Of a DNA stretch of 64,000 nucleotides, positions 32,973 to 42,402 are shown piece after piece (the stretch's first letter is position 1; the number at the start of each line of letters is the position of its first letter). Origin of the DNA: Streptomyces sp. NBC_00078. GTDB taxonomy: Bacteria > Actinomycetota > Actinomycetes > Streptomycetales > Streptomycetaceae. Location of the stretch: assembly GCF_026343335.1 (NCBI RefSeq), contig NZ_JAPELX010000001.1:5022001-5086000 (forward strand). Direction: 5' to 3'. The translations under genes were made by a program, and so were the position numbers. The notes beneath the pieces are model-generated. The model worked only from the letters and a program-made list of their open reading frames with translations. It had not been told where the DNA came from and made no database searches.

Positions 32973-33440
32973 ATGACCACCACGCTCAAGTCGAAGCTGC
33001 AGCAAGACCTCAACGCCGCGATCAAGGAGCGCGACGAGCTCCGCTCCTCGACGCTCCGGCTGACGCTCGCCGCGATCACCAAGGAGGAGGTCGCGGGCAA
33101 GGAGAAGCGCGAGCTCTCCGACGACGAGGTGCAGAAGGTGATCACCAGGGAGGCGAAGAAGCGCCGGGAAGCCGCCGAGGCCTTCGCCCAGGGTGGTCGT
33201 GCCGAGTCGGCTGAGCGGGAGAAGGCGGAGGGCGAGGTGCTCGCCGGGTACCTGCCCAAGCAGCTCAGTGACGAGGAGCTGGAGCAGATCGTCACCCAGG
33301 CCGTGGGGGAGGCGAAGGCGGCCGGCGCCGAGGGTCCGCGTGCCATGGGCGCCGTCATGAAGATCGTGAACCCCAAGGTCGCGGGCCTGGCCGAGGGCGG
33401 CCGCGTCGCCGCGGTGGTGAAGAGGCTGCTGGCGGGCTGA
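32973..33440 (+). CDS. GatB/YqeY domain protein
   Basis: The 155-residue helical protein matches the YqeY family, with LKSKLQQDLNAAIKERDELR and STLRLTLAAI at the start, EKAEGEVLAGYLPKQLSDEE in the middle, and GAVMKIVNPKVAGLAEGGRV at the end. The domain is homologous to the tRNA-binding tail of the GatB amidotransferase subunit; the free-standing role is unclear. A strong terminator follows. Confidence 0.92.
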   Translation: MTTTLKSKLQQDLNAAIKERDELRSSTLRLTLAAITKEEVAGKEKRELSDDEVQKVITREAKKRREAAEAFAQGGRAESAEREKAEGEVLAGYLPKQLSDEELEQIVTQAVGEAKAAGAEGPRAMGAVMKIVNPKVAGLAEGGRVAAVVKRLLAG

Positions 33441-33459
33441 GCGGGGCGAGTAACGAGAG

Positions 33460-33510
33460 CGGCCCCTGATCGTCGTACGGAAGTAGTCCGCGTACGACGA
33501 TCAGGGGCCG
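33460..33510. terminator. Strong terminator after the yqeY-like gene
   Basis: Twenty bases (33460-33479) pair perfectly with 33491-33510 around an 11-base loop. It stands between the plus-strand yqeY-like gene and the 3' end of the minus-strand penicillin-binding protein gene and so probably stops transcription from both sides. Confidence 0.88.
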
Positions 33511-33578
33511 TCGGTGTGCTCGGGCCGCGTGGGTCGTGGGCCGTGGCGTGTCAGCCGCGCCGCCCCCTGTTCCGCGCG

Positions 33579-35834
33579 TCAGCCGCGCCGTCCCCCGTTG
33601 CCGTTCCCGTTGCTGCCGTTCTGGCCCTGGAACAGGTTGTCCGGGATGGAGAAGGTGGGCGTCGGGAAGGCGCCGCCGTCGGTCGTGCCACCGCCGGTCG
33701 GACCGCCGTTACCGGCGCCGCCGTTGTCACCGTTGTGCCCGTCGTCGTGGCCCTTGCCCTTGCCCTTGTCGGGGTCGGGGATGTTGACGAGGTTGAAGTC
33801 CTGCACCGGCTTGCCGTCCAGGGCGCCGTCCATCATGTCCCGCCAGATCGGTCCGGGGACCTGGCCGCCGTACACCTTCTCGTTCCAGACGCCGCCGATG
33901 CTGATGTTCTTCATCTGGCGCTTGTGGGTCGGGTCGCCGACCCAGACCGCACCCGCCATGTTCGGGGTGTAGCCGACGAACCAGGCCGCGTAGCGGTTGT
34001 CCGTCGTACCCGTCTTACCGGCGCTGGGGCGGCTGTCGAGGCCCGCCTGCTGACCCGTACCGTCCTCGACCACGCCCTTGAGCAGGGTGCTCACCGTGTC
34101 GGCGGTCTTCTCCGACATCGCCCGCGAGCAGGTTGACTTGGGCACCTCGAGCGACTTCTTCTGGCTGCCTACGGTCTGGGTGATCGACTCGATGGCGACC
34201 GGCGTGCAGTACATGCCGCGGGAGGCGAAGGTCGCGTACGCGTTCGCCATCGTCAGCGGGGACATCTCCTGGGTGCCGAGCGCGATGGAGGGGGCCTGCT
34301 GGATCTTCTTGCCGTCGGCCCGCTCGACGCCCATCTTCTGCGCCATCTGCGTCACCGGGCAGATGCCGATGGCACTGATCAGCTGCACGTAGTAGGTGTT
34401 GACCGACTTGGCGGTCGCTTCCTTCATCGAGTACGGGCCGTGCTCCTCGGCGTTCTCGTTGGTGAGCTTGACGCCCTTCTCGTCCCAGGTCCTGCCGTCA
34501 CAGGCCGAGACCGGCGCCGGGTAGTCCATCTCGTACGGCGACGAGTACGACTGCGTCGCCGGCGTGCCGCCCTCTATGGCGGCCGCCGCCACGATCGGCT
34601 TGAACGTCGAACCGGGCTGGTAGCCCGCGCCGCCGCCCATGCTCTGGTTCACGGACAGGTTGATCTGCGTCTCGTGCTTGCCGAAGCCGTACGGGCGGGA
34701 CTGGCCCATGGCGAGGATCTTGCCGGTGCCCGGCTGGACGATGCTGGCGGCGGTGGCCACGTCGTCGGTCTTGTAGACGTGCTTCTTGACGGACGCCTGG
34801 ACGGACGACTGGGACTGCGGGTCGAGCGTCGTGCGGATCGTCAGGCCGCCCTGGTTCCAGAGCTTGGCCCGGGTCTCCTTGGTCTTGCCGAACATCGGGT
34901 CGGTGAGGAACACCTCGCGCACGTAGTCGCAGAAGAAGCCCGCGCCTCGGACCGCGGTGATGCAGCCGTTCTTCGGCTTGCTGGGCTTCAGGCCGAGCGG
35001 CGTCTTCTTGGCGTTGTCGGCCTCTGCCTGCGAGATGTCACCCATGTCGGCCATGCGCTGCAGCACGACGTTGCGGCGCTTGGTGGCCTCCGCCTCGTCG
35101 TTGACCGGGTCGTAGCGGCTCGGCGACTGCACGATGCCCGCGAGGAGCGCCGACTCCTGGGCGTTCAGGTCCTTGGCGTGCTTGGAGAAGTAGCGCTGGG
35201 CGGCGGCCTCGACGCCGTAGGCCTGCTCGCCGAAGAAGGTGATGTTCAGGTAGTTCTCGAGGATCTTCTTCTTGCCGAGTTCTTCCTCGAGCTGAATCGC
35301 GTACTTCAGCTCCTTGATCTTGCGGCCGAGAGTCTGCTGCGTGGCCTGCGCGACCTTCGTCGGGTCGTCACCGGCCTCCTCGATGGCGACGTTCTTCACG
35401 AGCTGCTGCGTGAGCGTGGAGGCGCCCTGGGCGACGCCGCTGCTCTGCACGTTCTTGTTCAGCGCGCGCAGGATGCCCTTCAGGTCGACCGCGCCGTGCT
35501 GGTAGTAGCGCGAGTCCTCGATCGCGACGATCGCCTTCTGCATGTACGGCGAGATGTCCTTGAGGCCGATCACGGTGCGGTCGCGCGAGTAGACCGTGGC
35601 GATCTGGCCGCCGTCGGCGTCGAGGATCGTGGTGCGCTGGCTCAGGGGCGGCGTCTTGAGGTTGGTGGGGAGTTCGTCGAAACTCTCCACCGAACCCTTG
35701 GCCGCGAGTCCCAGCGCGCCGAAGGCGGGCAGCGCGATGCCGGCCAGCACCGCTCCCGCGAGCACACTGACACCGAGGAACTTCGCGGCCTGCTGCGTTG
35801 GCGACAGGCCACCGCCCGAGCGCTTCTTTGGCAT
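33579..35834 (-). CDS. Class A penicillin-binding protein
   Basis: The 751-residue bifunctional enzyme builds and cross-links peptidoglycan. A transmembrane segment lies near 18-45. The glycosyltransferase domain shows EDSRYYQH near 107 and QGASTLTQQLVKN near 135. The transpeptidase domain shows the Ser nucleophile in GSTFKP near 408, SVN near 476 and KTGTT near 606. The tail is a Gly/Asn-rich low-complexity stretch of about 60 residues. It runs divergently from wblA. Its size and tail match the class A enzyme found next to wblA in other Streptomyces as I recall. Confidence 0.93.
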   Translation of the reverse strand: MPKKRSGGGLSPTQQAAKFLGVSVLAGAVLAGIALPAFGALGLAAKGSVESFDELPTNLKTPPLSQRTTILDADGGQIATVYSRDRTVIGLKDISPYMQKAIVAIEDSRYYQHGAVDLKGILRALNKNVQSSGVAQGASTLTQQLVKNVAIEEAGDDPTKVAQATQQTLGRKIKELKYAIQLEEELGKKKILENYLNITFFGEQAYGVEAAAQRYFSKHAKDLNAQESALLAGIVQSPSRYDPVNDEAEATKRRNVVLQRMADMGDISQAEADNAKKTPLGLKPSKPKNGCITAVRGAGFFCDYVREVFLTDPMFGKTKETRAKLWNQGGLTIRTTLDPQSQSSVQASVKKHVYKTDDVATAASIVQPGTGKILAMGQSRPYGFGKHETQINLSVNQSMGGGAGYQPGSTFKPIVAAAAIEGGTPATQSYSSPYEMDYPAPVSACDGRTWDEKGVKLTNENAEEHGPYSMKEATAKSVNTYYVQLISAIGICPVTQMAQKMGVERADGKKIQQAPSIALGTQEMSPLTMANAYATFASRGMYCTPVAIESITQTVGSQKKSLEVPKSTCSRAMSEKTADTVSTLLKGVVEDGTGQQAGLDSRPSAGKTGTTDNRYAAWFVGYTPNMAGAVWVGDPTHKRQMKNISIGGVWNEKVYGGQVPGPIWRDMMDGALDGKPVQDFNLVNIPDPDKGKGKGHDDGHNGDNGGAGNGGPTGGGTTDGGAFPTPTFSIPDNLFQGQNGSNGNGNGGRRG

Positions 35835-36244
35835 GAGGGCAGCCTACGTTCTCATTCGCCGGACACACGTCAATGCCTTGGCCTAAGCTGCTCTCAACTG
35901 TCACAGCAGCAGTAGGGCTACGTATCAATACGTCCGGCGACCCCGAATCGTTCCGGAGGTTCCCCAACTTTTTGATGGGGACGTGTCCGAATCCGCCTCG
36001 TGTGTCACCCGGCGCCCGTTGTGACTCAATGGAACTGTCCCGGTTTGCCGGGAAAATCACGTATGTCGCCAGCTCACTCCCCCGGGTGATCTGCCGCTTA
36101 CGCATAGTCCGTTCGGGCCATTCAAGATTGGGCCCGAAGGGGGTGTTGCGCTGTGCCCACCTTCCGTAACGTCCTCAACTGGCGGCGGTGAATATGCCGC
36201 TGCCGCCGTGGGGGAGCCTCGATTCGGGAGAGGACGGCGCCGGT
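35835..36244. promoter_or_regulatory. Long divergent control region between PBP gene and wblA
   Basis: About 410 bases separate the divergent penicillin-binding protein gene and wblA. The stretch has several AT-rich segments (for example around 35905-35940 and 35968-35985), unusual for this genome and fitting a heavily regulated developmental promoter. I see no open frame or RNA gene. No regulator box is called. Confidence 0.5.
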
Positions 36245-36583
36245 ATGGGCTGGGTAACCGACTGGAGTGCGCAGGCCGCCTGCCGCACTACCGATCCGGA
36301 TGAACTGTTCGTTCAGGGAGCAGCGCAGAACAGGGCCAAGGCGGTGTGCACCGGATGCCCGGTACGCACCGAATGCCTGGCCGATGCGCTCGACAACCGC
36401 GTCGAGTTCGGCGTGTGGGGAGGCATGACGGAGCGGGAGCGCCGCGCACTGCTGCGCAGGCGACCCACCGTCACCTCCTGGCGCCGGCTGCTCGAGACGG
36501 CACGTGTGGAGTACGAGCGTGGCGTGGGCATCCTGCCGCTCGACGACGACGAGGTGTACGAGCACTACGCGGCGGTGAGCTGA
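36245..36583 (+). CDS. wblA: WhiB-family regulator WblA
   Basis: The 112-residue protein has the four iron-sulfur cysteines of WhiB proteins (Cys13, Cys35, Cys38, Cys44) and the turn GVWGG at 56-60, followed by a basic helix (RRALLRRRP). The N-terminus MGWVTDWSAQAACRTTDPDE and the total length match WblA, a global regulator that represses antibiotic production and is needed for sporulation in Streptomyces. A longer frame from 36188 exists, but the ATG at 36245 gives the family-typical length. Two ArsA genes lie convergently downstream, as in other Streptomyces. Confidence 0.93.
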   Translation: MGWVTDWSAQAACRTTDPDELFVQGAAQNRAKAVCTGCPVRTECLADALDNRVEFGVWGGMTERERRALLRRRPTVTSWRRLLETARVEYERGVGILPLDDDEVYEHYAAVS

Positions 36584-36606
36584 GGGCACCCCTTCAGGGG
36601 CAACCC

Positions 36607-37971
36607 TCAGGCGCGCGTCTCGGGCAGCTCCGGCCGATTGGCCGCGAGCCGGTCCCCGATGTCCCGCAGCCCCGTGAGGTCGTGCACATCGCCGGGCAGC
36701 GCGGCCACTTCGGCCACCGCCACCTCGGGGTGGAGCGCCGTGAAACGGTCGCGCGTGCGCTGCTCGCGGGAGAGCAGCTGCATCCGCTCGGCGTGCAGCC
36801 TCAACAGGCCTGCGGTGAGCTGGTCGACGCTCTGTCCGTCGCCCTGGTCCTCCTGATCCGGACCGGGGGAGCCGGGCTCGGGCGCGGGAGACTCGACGGG
36901 CTCGGACGCGGGGGACGACTCGGGAGATTCTGAACTGCCGTACGTGTCGGGAGAGTTACGAAGTCCAGCTTTCCCGCCGTCCTGATCGACAATGCGGGGC
37001 TCCACAAGATTTTCCGCGGCGGCGAGCGCACGCTCGGCCGACAGCCGGACGGCGCCGCTGCCGTGGACCCGGTTGAGCACCAGACCCGCGAGCGGCATGT
37101 CCTCCGCGGCCAGCCGCTGAACGAAATACGCGGCCTCGCGCAGCGCGTCCCGCTCCGGCGCGGCCACCACCAGGAACGCCGTCCCGGGCGCCTGCAGCAG
37201 CTTGTACGTGGCGTCCGCGCGCGTGCGAAACCCGCCGAACGTCGTGTCCATCGCGGCCACGAAGGTCTGGACGTCCTTGAGCAGTTGACCGCCCAGCAGC
37301 TTGCCGAGCGTGCCCGTCATCATCGACATCCCGACGTTCAGGAACTTCATGCCGGCCCGTCCGCCGAGCTTGGCCGGGGCGGTGAGCAGCCGGATCAGCC
37401 GGCCGTCCAGGAACGAGCCCAGCCGCTTGGGCGCGTCCAGGAAGTCGAGCGCCGAGCGGGACGGCGGTGTGTCCACGACGATCAGGTCCCACGCGTTGCG
37501 CGCGCGCAACTGACCCAGCTTCTCCATCGCCATGTACTCCTGCGTGCCGGCGAAGCCCGCGGAGAGCGACTGGTAGAAGGGGTTGTTCAGGATCACGGCG
37601 GCCCGCTCGCGGTCTGCGTGCGCCTCGACGATCTCGTCGAAGGTGCGCTTCATGTCGAGCATCATGGCGTGCAGTTCGCCGTCGCCGTCGACGCCCTTCA
37701 CCCGGCGCGGGGTGTTGTCGAGCGAGTCGATGCCCATGGACTGGGCGAGCCTGCGCGCGGGGTCGATGGTCAGCACGACCACCTTGCGCCCCCGCTCGGC
37801 GGCCCTGAGGCCCAGCGCCGCGGCGGTGGTGGTCTTGCCCACCCCGCCCGAGCCGCAACACACCACGATCCGCGTCTTCGGGTCGTCCAGGAGCGGGTCG
37901 ACGTCGAGCACACGCGTGTGGGAGAGGCGGTGACGGGCGCTCTCCTGGGCGGTGGCCGGGTCCGGACTCAT
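36607..37971 (-). CDS. ArsA-family ATPase (second of a pair)
   Basis: The 454-residue protein has a deviant Walker A CCGSGGVGKTTTAA near 38-50, switch residues DTPPSRSALDFLD near 150, and a C-terminal Leu-rich domain. An acidic, Ser/Glu/Pro-rich linker (about 335-385) splits the C-terminal region. ArsA/Get3 proteins bind clients or metalloids and couple this to ATP use; actinobacterial pairs have no proven role. Its start overlaps the end of the other ArsA gene by 4 bases (ATGA), and the two may form a heterodimer. Confidence 0.87.
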   Translation of the reverse strand: MSPDPATAQESARHRLSHTRVLDVDPLLDDPKTRIVVCCGSGGVGKTTTAAALGLRAAERGRKVVVLTIDPARRLAQSMGIDSLDNTPRRVKGVDGDGELHAMMLDMKRTFDEIVEAHADRERAAVILNNPFYQSLSAGFAGTQEYMAMEKLGQLRARNAWDLIVVDTPPSRSALDFLDAPKRLGSFLDGRLIRLLTAPAKLGGRAGMKFLNVGMSMMTGTLGKLLGGQLLKDVQTFVAAMDTTFGGFRTRADATYKLLQAPGTAFLVVAAPERDALREAAYFVQRLAAEDMPLAGLVLNRVHGSGAVRLSAERALAAAENLVEPRIVDQDGGKAGLRNSPDTYGSSESPESSPASEPVESPAPEPGSPGPDQEDQGDGQSVDQLTAGLLRLHAERMQLLSREQRTRDRFTALHPEVAVAEVAALPGDVHDLTGLRDIGDRLAANRPELPETRA

Positions 37972-38945
37972 GACATCCCCTGCTTCCGCAGCTCGGTGGC
38001 CAGCTCGTACAGCCCTGCCAGGTCCATGCCCTCGGCGAGCAGCGGCAGTTCGTGCAGCGGCAGGCCCAGCTCGGCGAGTACGGCCCGCTGCTCGTGCTCC
38101 AGCGCATACCGCTCGGCGTACTCCTCGGCCTGCTGCAGGAGGGGGGCCACCAGCTTCTCGGCGTTCCCGCCTCGCCGCGCGCCGCCGAGCCCCGCCGCCG
38201 ACAGTGCCCTTGCCACAGATGAACGCGGCACGCTCCGTACGAGTTCCAGATCCGTCCCGTCCAACACCTCCGGCCGCACCATGTTCACCATGATCCGGCC
38301 GACCGGCAGCTTGGCGGCGCGCAGTTCGGCGATCCCGTCCGCGGTCTCCTGGACGGGCATCTCCTCGAGAAGCGTGACCAGGTGCACGGCCGTCTCCTTG
38401 GATTTCAGCACCCGCATCACGGCCTGCGCCTGATTGTGTATCGGGCCGATCTTGGCGAGGCCCGCCACTTCGTCGTTCACGTTCAGGAACCGCGTGATGC
38501 GGCCGGTGGGTGGCGCGTCCATCACGACGTAGTCGTACGCGAACCGTCCGCTCTTGTCCTTCCTGCGCACCGCCTCGCAGGCCTTGCCGGTCAGGAGCAC
38601 GTCCCTGAGACCGGGCGCGATGGTGGTGGCGAAGTCGATCGCACCGAGCTTCTTCAGGGCTCTGCCGGCGCCCCCCAGCTTGTAGAACATCTGGAGGTAG
38701 TCCAGAAGGGCCAGTTCGGGGTCGATGGCGAGGGCGTACACCTCCCCGCCCCCGGGAGCGACGGCGATCTTTCGCTCCTCATAAGGCAGCGCTTCCGTTT
38801 CGAAGAGCTGCGCGATGCCCTGGCGGCCCTCGACCTCGACGAGAAGCGTCCGCTTCCCCTCGGTCGCGAGGGCCAGCGCGAGGGCGGCGGCGACCGTCGT
38901 CTTTCCGGTCCCGCCCTTGCCGCTGACGACCTGGAGCCTGCTCAC
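37968..38945 (-). CDS. ArsA-family ATPase (first of a pair)
   Basis: The 325-residue protein starts MSRLQVVSGKGGTGKTTVAA, with Walker A at residues 9-16. It has DAPPTGRITRFL near 140 and a C-terminal acidic tail. There is no canonical metal-binding Cys cluster, so arsenite transport is unlikely. The start GTG 38945 is favoured over upstream codons because homologues begin at this point; the Shine-Dalgarno is weak. It is translated before and overlaps its paralogue. Confidence 0.87.
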   Translation of the reverse strand: MSRLQVVSGKGGTGKTTVAAALALALATEGKRTLLVEVEGRQGIAQLFETEALPYEERKIAVAPGGGEVYALAIDPELALLDYLQMFYKLGGAGRALKKLGAIDFATTIAPGLRDVLLTGKACEAVRRKDKSGRFAYDYVVMDAPPTGRITRFLNVNDEVAGLAKIGPIHNQAQAVMRVLKSKETAVHLVTLLEEMPVQETADGIAELRAAKLPVGRIMVNMVRPEVLDGTDLELVRSVPRSSVARALSAAGLGGARRGGNAEKLVAPLLQQAEEYAERYALEHEQRAVLAELGLPLHELPLLAEGMDLAGLYELATELRKQGMS

Positions 38946-39040
38946 GTCTTCGAGCCTAACGAGTCTGCGCGGCAACCACGCGACAGCCTGTGGACAACGC
39001 GACCGCGGGAGACGGGTGGGCAAAGGCTAAAGTCGGCCGC

Positions 39041-39199
39041 ATGACCAAGTGGGAATATGCAACAGTGCCGCTGCTCGTCCATGCCACGAAGCAGATTCTG
39101 GACACCTGGGGCGAGGACGGCTGGGAGCTCGTCCAGGTCGTGCCCGGGCCGAACAACCCCGAGCAGCTGGTCGCCTATCTGAAGCGGGAGAAGCCGTAA
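39041..39199 (+). CDS. DUF4177 domain protein
   Basis: A 52-residue protein reads MTKWEYATVPLLVHATKQIL and continues with the hallmark DGWELVQVVPGP and AYLKREKP. This matches DUF4177, tiny proteins of unknown role. Its stop overlaps the ATG of the RidA gene (TAATG), so they are coupled. It diverges from the ArsA pair with about 95 bases between. Confidence 0.85.
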   Translation: MTKWEYATVPLLVHATKQILDTWGEDGWELVQVVPGPNNPEQLVAYLKREKP

Positions 39200-39663
39200 T
39201 GGGTGCCGTCGAGGCGAAGCTGGCCGAACTCGGCCTGACCCTGCCCGAGGTCGTACCGCCGCTGGCCGCGTACCAGCCGGCGGTGCAGTCCGGCATGTAC
39301 GTCTACACGGCCGGCCAGCTTCCGATGGTGGAGGGCAAGCTGCCCGTCACCGGCAAGGTCGGCGCGGAGGTCACGCCCGAGGAGGCCAAGGAGCTGGCCC
39401 GCACCTGCGCCCTGAACGCCCTGGCCGCCGTCAAGTCCGTGACCGGCGACCTGGACCGCATCGCGCGCGTGGTGAAGGTCGTCGGCTTCGTCGCATCGGC
39501 GTCGGACTTCACCGGCCAGCCCGGTGTGGTGAACGGCGCCAGCGAACTGCTCGGTGCGGTCCTCGGCGACAAGGGCGTGCACGCGCGCAGCGCGGTCGGC
39601 GTGGCGGTGCTGCCGCTGGACGCACCGGTCGAGGTCGAGGTCCAGATCGAGCTCGTACCGTAG
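39199..39663 (+). CDS. RidA/YjgF family protein
   Basis: The 154-residue protein belongs to the RidA superfamily, with LPEVVPPLAAYQPAVQSG and YVYTAGQLPMVEGKL at the start and HARSAVGVAVLPLDAPVEVE at the end. The conserved Arg of imine deaminases is present in ARSAVG. RidA hydrolyses reactive enamines and imines made by PLP enzymes. It is co-translated with the DUF4177 gene. Confidence 0.88.
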   Translation: MGAVEAKLAELGLTLPEVVPPLAAYQPAVQSGMYVYTAGQLPMVEGKLPVTGKVGAEVTPEEAKELARTCALNALAAVKSVTGDLDRIARVVKVVGFVASASDFTGQPGVVNGASELLGAVLGDKGVHARSAVGVAVLPLDAPVEVEVQIELVP

Positions 39664-39722
39664 TCACCGCTCTGACCTCGGCGCCTCTCGAACATTCGCG
39701 CACCACGGGATAGCCTCCGCCC

Positions 39723-40604
39723 ATGGCGAATGGGCAGTGGTTTCCGCAGGACTGGCCGGAACGCATCCGCGCACTCGCGGACGGCACCCTTACCCCGGTC
39801 GTCCCCAAGCGCGCCGCGACCGTCATGCTCTTGAAGGACACCGACGTCGGCCCCGTCGTGCACATGCTGCGCAGACGCGCCTCCATGGCCTTCGCCGGAG
39901 GCGCGTACGCGTATCCGGGCGGGGGCGTGGACCCCCGTGACGACGAACACCACGTCCGCTGGGCGGGCCCCACGCGCGCGTGGTGGGCCGAGCGCCTCGG
40001 CGTCGACGAGCGGGAGGCCCAGGCGATCGTCTGCGCGGCCGTCCGTGAGACGTACGAGGAGGCGGGGGTCCTGCTGGCCGGGCCGGCCGCCGGCTCCGTG
40101 GTCGGCGACACCACCGGTGAGGACTGGGAGGCGGACCGCGCGGCCCTGGTCGCCCGCGACGTCTCCTTCGCCGAGTTCCTGGACCGCCGCGGCCTCGTCC
40201 TGCGCTCGGACCTGCTGGGCGCCTGGACGCGTTGGACCACCCCGGAGTTCGAACCCCGGCGCTACGACACCTGGTTCTTCGTGGCCGCCCTCCCGCCGGG
40301 CCAGCGCACCCGCAACGCCTCCACGGAGGCGGACCGCACGGTGTGGATCCGGCCCGCGGACGCGGCGGCCCTGTACGACAAGGGCGAGCTGACGATGATG
40401 CCGCCCACCATCGCGACCCTGCGCCAGCTCGCCCCGTGGGCCACGGCCGCAGACGCGCTCGCCGACGCGCCCGAACGCGATCTCACCCCCGTCCTCGCGC
40501 AGGCCCGGCTGCAGGACGGCGAGATCCTGCTGACCTGGCCGGGCCACGACGAGTTCACGAAGCACATCCCGACCGACCTGCCGACCGGTGGAGCCCCGGA
40601 ATGA
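39723..40604 (+). CDS. NUDIX hydrolase
   Basis: The 293-residue protein has an AFAGGAYAYPGGGVDPRDDE block near 60 and the second half of the Nudix box AAVRETYEEAGVLL near 103-116. The two halves are separated by about 35 residues of insertion, as in NUDT19-like members. The substrate is unknown, perhaps CoA derivatives. The stop overlaps the start of the metallo-beta-lactamase gene by 4 bases (ATGA). Confidence 0.87.
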   Translation: MANGQWFPQDWPERIRALADGTLTPVVPKRAATVMLLKDTDVGPVVHMLRRRASMAFAGGAYAYPGGGVDPRDDEHHVRWAGPTRAWWAERLGVDEREAQAIVCAAVRETYEEAGVLLAGPAAGSVVGDTTGEDWEADRAALVARDVSFAEFLDRRGLVLRSDLLGAWTRWTTPEFEPRRYDTWFFVAALPPGQRTRNASTEADRTVWIRPADAAALYDKGELTMMPPTIATLRQLAPWATAADALADAPERDLTPVLAQARLQDGEILLTWPGHDEFTKHIPTDLPTGGAPE

Positions 40605-41431
40605 CGGACGCAGCAGCCCTTCCCGGCCAGCCACGGGGCGGGGTCCCCACCGGCCCCGCCACCTCCCGCGCCGTCAACGTCCTGGCGCCCAACGCCTCGG
40701 CGATGACCCTCGACGGCACCAACACCTGGATCCTCGCCGAGCCCGGCTCCGACCTGGCCGTCGTCGTCGACCCCGGCCCGCTGGACGAAGGGCACCTGCG
40801 CAACGTCGTGGACACGGCCGGGAAGGCCGGCCGGCGCATCGCGCTCACCCTGCTGACCCACGGCCACCCGGACCACGCGGAGGGCGCCGCCCGCTTCGCC
40901 GAGCTGACCGGCACGAAGGTGCGCGCCCTGGATCCGGCGCTGCGGCTGGGCGACGAGGGGCTGGCCGCGGGGGACGTGATCGCGGTCGGCGGCCTGGAGC
41001 TGAGGGTCGTACCGACGCCCGGCCACACCTCGGACTCCCTGTGCTTCCACCTCCCGGCAGACCAGGCCGTCGTGACCGGTGACACCGTGCTGGGTCGTGG
41101 CACGACGGTCGTGGCGCATCCCGACGGCCGCCTGGGCGACTACCTCGACTCGCTACGGCGGCTGCGGTCGCTGACGGTCGACGACGGCGTCCACACGGTG
41201 CTGCCCGGCCACGGCCCGGTCCTGGAGGACGCCCAGGGAGCCGTCGAGTTCTATCTCGCCCACCGTGCCCACCGCCTCGCCCAGGTCGAGACGGCCGTCG
41301 AGGACGGCTACGCCAGCCCGTCCGAGGTCGTGGCCCGCGTGTACGCGGACGTGGACCGCTCCCTGTGGCCGGCAGCCGAACTGTCGGTACGGGCACAGCT
41401 GGACTACCTGGAGGAGCACGGGCTCATCTAG
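40601..41431 (+). CDS. MBL-fold metallohydrolase
   Basis: The 276-residue protein has the HxHxDH zinc motif (LTHGHPDHAEG near 87), a PTPGHTSDS motif near 140, GDTVLG near 162 and LPGHGPV near 205. The layout is that of LACTB2/glyoxalase II-like hydrolases. A C-terminal helical domain ends the protein. It is co-translated with the NUDIX gene. Confidence 0.9.
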   Translation: MTDAAALPGQPRGGVPTGPATSRAVNVLAPNASAMTLDGTNTWILAEPGSDLAVVVDPGPLDEGHLRNVVDTAGKAGRRIALTLLTHGHPDHAEGAARFAELTGTKVRALDPALRLGDEGLAAGDVIAVGGLELRVVPTPGHTSDSLCFHLPADQAVVTGDTVLGRGTTVVAHPDGRLGDYLDSLRRLRSLTVDDGVHTVLPGHGPVLEDAQGAVEFYLAHRAHRLAQVETAVEDGYASPSEVVARVYADVDRSLWPAAELSVRAQLDYLEEHGLI

Positions 41432-41480
41432 AGCGTCAGGGAGGGGGAGGGGCCGGGCTCGGCCCAGGGCCCTCCCGGAA

Positions 41481-42302
41481 TCAGTCCGGCCTGGGGGCCT
41501 TCACGCCGTGCACGCGCGCGTACTCGGCGGCGAGCCATGGGCCCAGGTCGTCGACGTACGACCGCAGCACGGCGGGATCCCCGTTCGGCTCGCGGCCGAG
41601 GACGGCCGCCGCGCGCAGCTGCTCGGCCCGCCGCGGGTAGTAGGCGCCGAAGACCTCGGCCATCTCCACCAGGTCACTGGTCCAGCCGTTCCAGCGGGGC
41701 ATGACGAGCGTGAACGCGGTGCGGACGAGATGCCGGGACATGAACCGTACGAGGGGCCGCCGTGCCTCGTCCGTGTCCTCGCCGGCCACGATCCGCTGCC
41801 GCCAGCGGGGCAGCAGCAGGGCCAGGTCCCCGTTGGTCTCGCGGGCGAGCAGGGAGTCGGGGCGATAGCGGGGCAGGTACTCGGCGAGGTCCTCACCGAG
41901 CAGCGGCGTGCACAGACAGGCGACGAACCAGCCCATGTCGTACGTCTCCGCCTCGCTCAGCAACCGCGCCCGGCCGTACAGCAGCGTGCCGACCCCGTCG
42001 ATCTGCGCGAACTCCTTGTCGACGGCCTCACCGAGCGCCCGCGTGGCCTCCCGGTCCCCCTCGGACGGCTCCTCGCGCAGCGCGATCAGCAGATCCAGGT
42101 CACTGCGTCCCACGCGCGCGTGGCCCCGTGGAATCGACCCGTAGAGGTACGCGCTGTGCAGCCGCGCCCCGAACACCCCGAGCAGCCGGTCCCGGGCGGC
42201 GGCCACCACCGGGCGGAAGGCGCGCGCGACGAGACCGAGAGAGCCCTCGCGCTCGATGTAGCCCTGGGAATCAAGGCCCTTGGGGGGCGCGTTTTCCGAC
42301 AT
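41481..42302 (-). CDS. Nucleotidyltransferase-domain protein
   Basis: The 273-residue protein has the nucleotidyltransferase signature YLYGSIPRGHARVGRSDLDL near 52-71 and a helical C-terminal half (RHLVRTAFTLVMPRWNGW). It may modify a small molecule or protein; chromosomal relatives are not characterised. It is the neighbour of crp but is separated from it by a repeat element. Confidence 0.82.
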   Translation of the reverse strand: MSENAPPKGLDSQGYIEREGSLGLVARAFRPVVAAARDRLLGVFGARLHSAYLYGSIPRGHARVGRSDLDLLIALREEPSEGDREATRALGEAVDKEFAQIDGVGTLLYGRARLLSEAETYDMGWFVACLCTPLLGEDLAEYLPRYRPDSLLARETNGDLALLLPRWRQRIVAGEDTDEARRPLVRFMSRHLVRTAFTLVMPRWNGWTSDLVEMAEVFGAYYPRRAEQLRAAAVLGREPNGDPAVLRSYVDDLGPWLAAEYARVHGVKAPRPD

Positions 42303-42316
42303 GGGGTCACAACACC

Positions 42317-42390
42317 AGCCCGTCCGGCGGTTGAGGACGAGACCGCTCGGGCCGAACGGGGGTCCGGAGGCGAAGCCCCCGGACCACGGC
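42317..42390. repeat. Streptomyces intergenic repeat element
   Basis: The stretch contains GCCCGTCCGGCGGTTGAGGA, then GGGGGTCCGGAGGCGAAGCCCC, a pattern I know as a dispersed repeat in Streptomyces intergenic regions. The GGTCCGGAGGCGAAGCCCCCGGACC part can fold into a hairpin. It lies between the two minus-strand genes and may end transcription of crp. Confidence 0.65.
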
Positions 42391-42402
42391 TCCGGCGCGG
42401 CG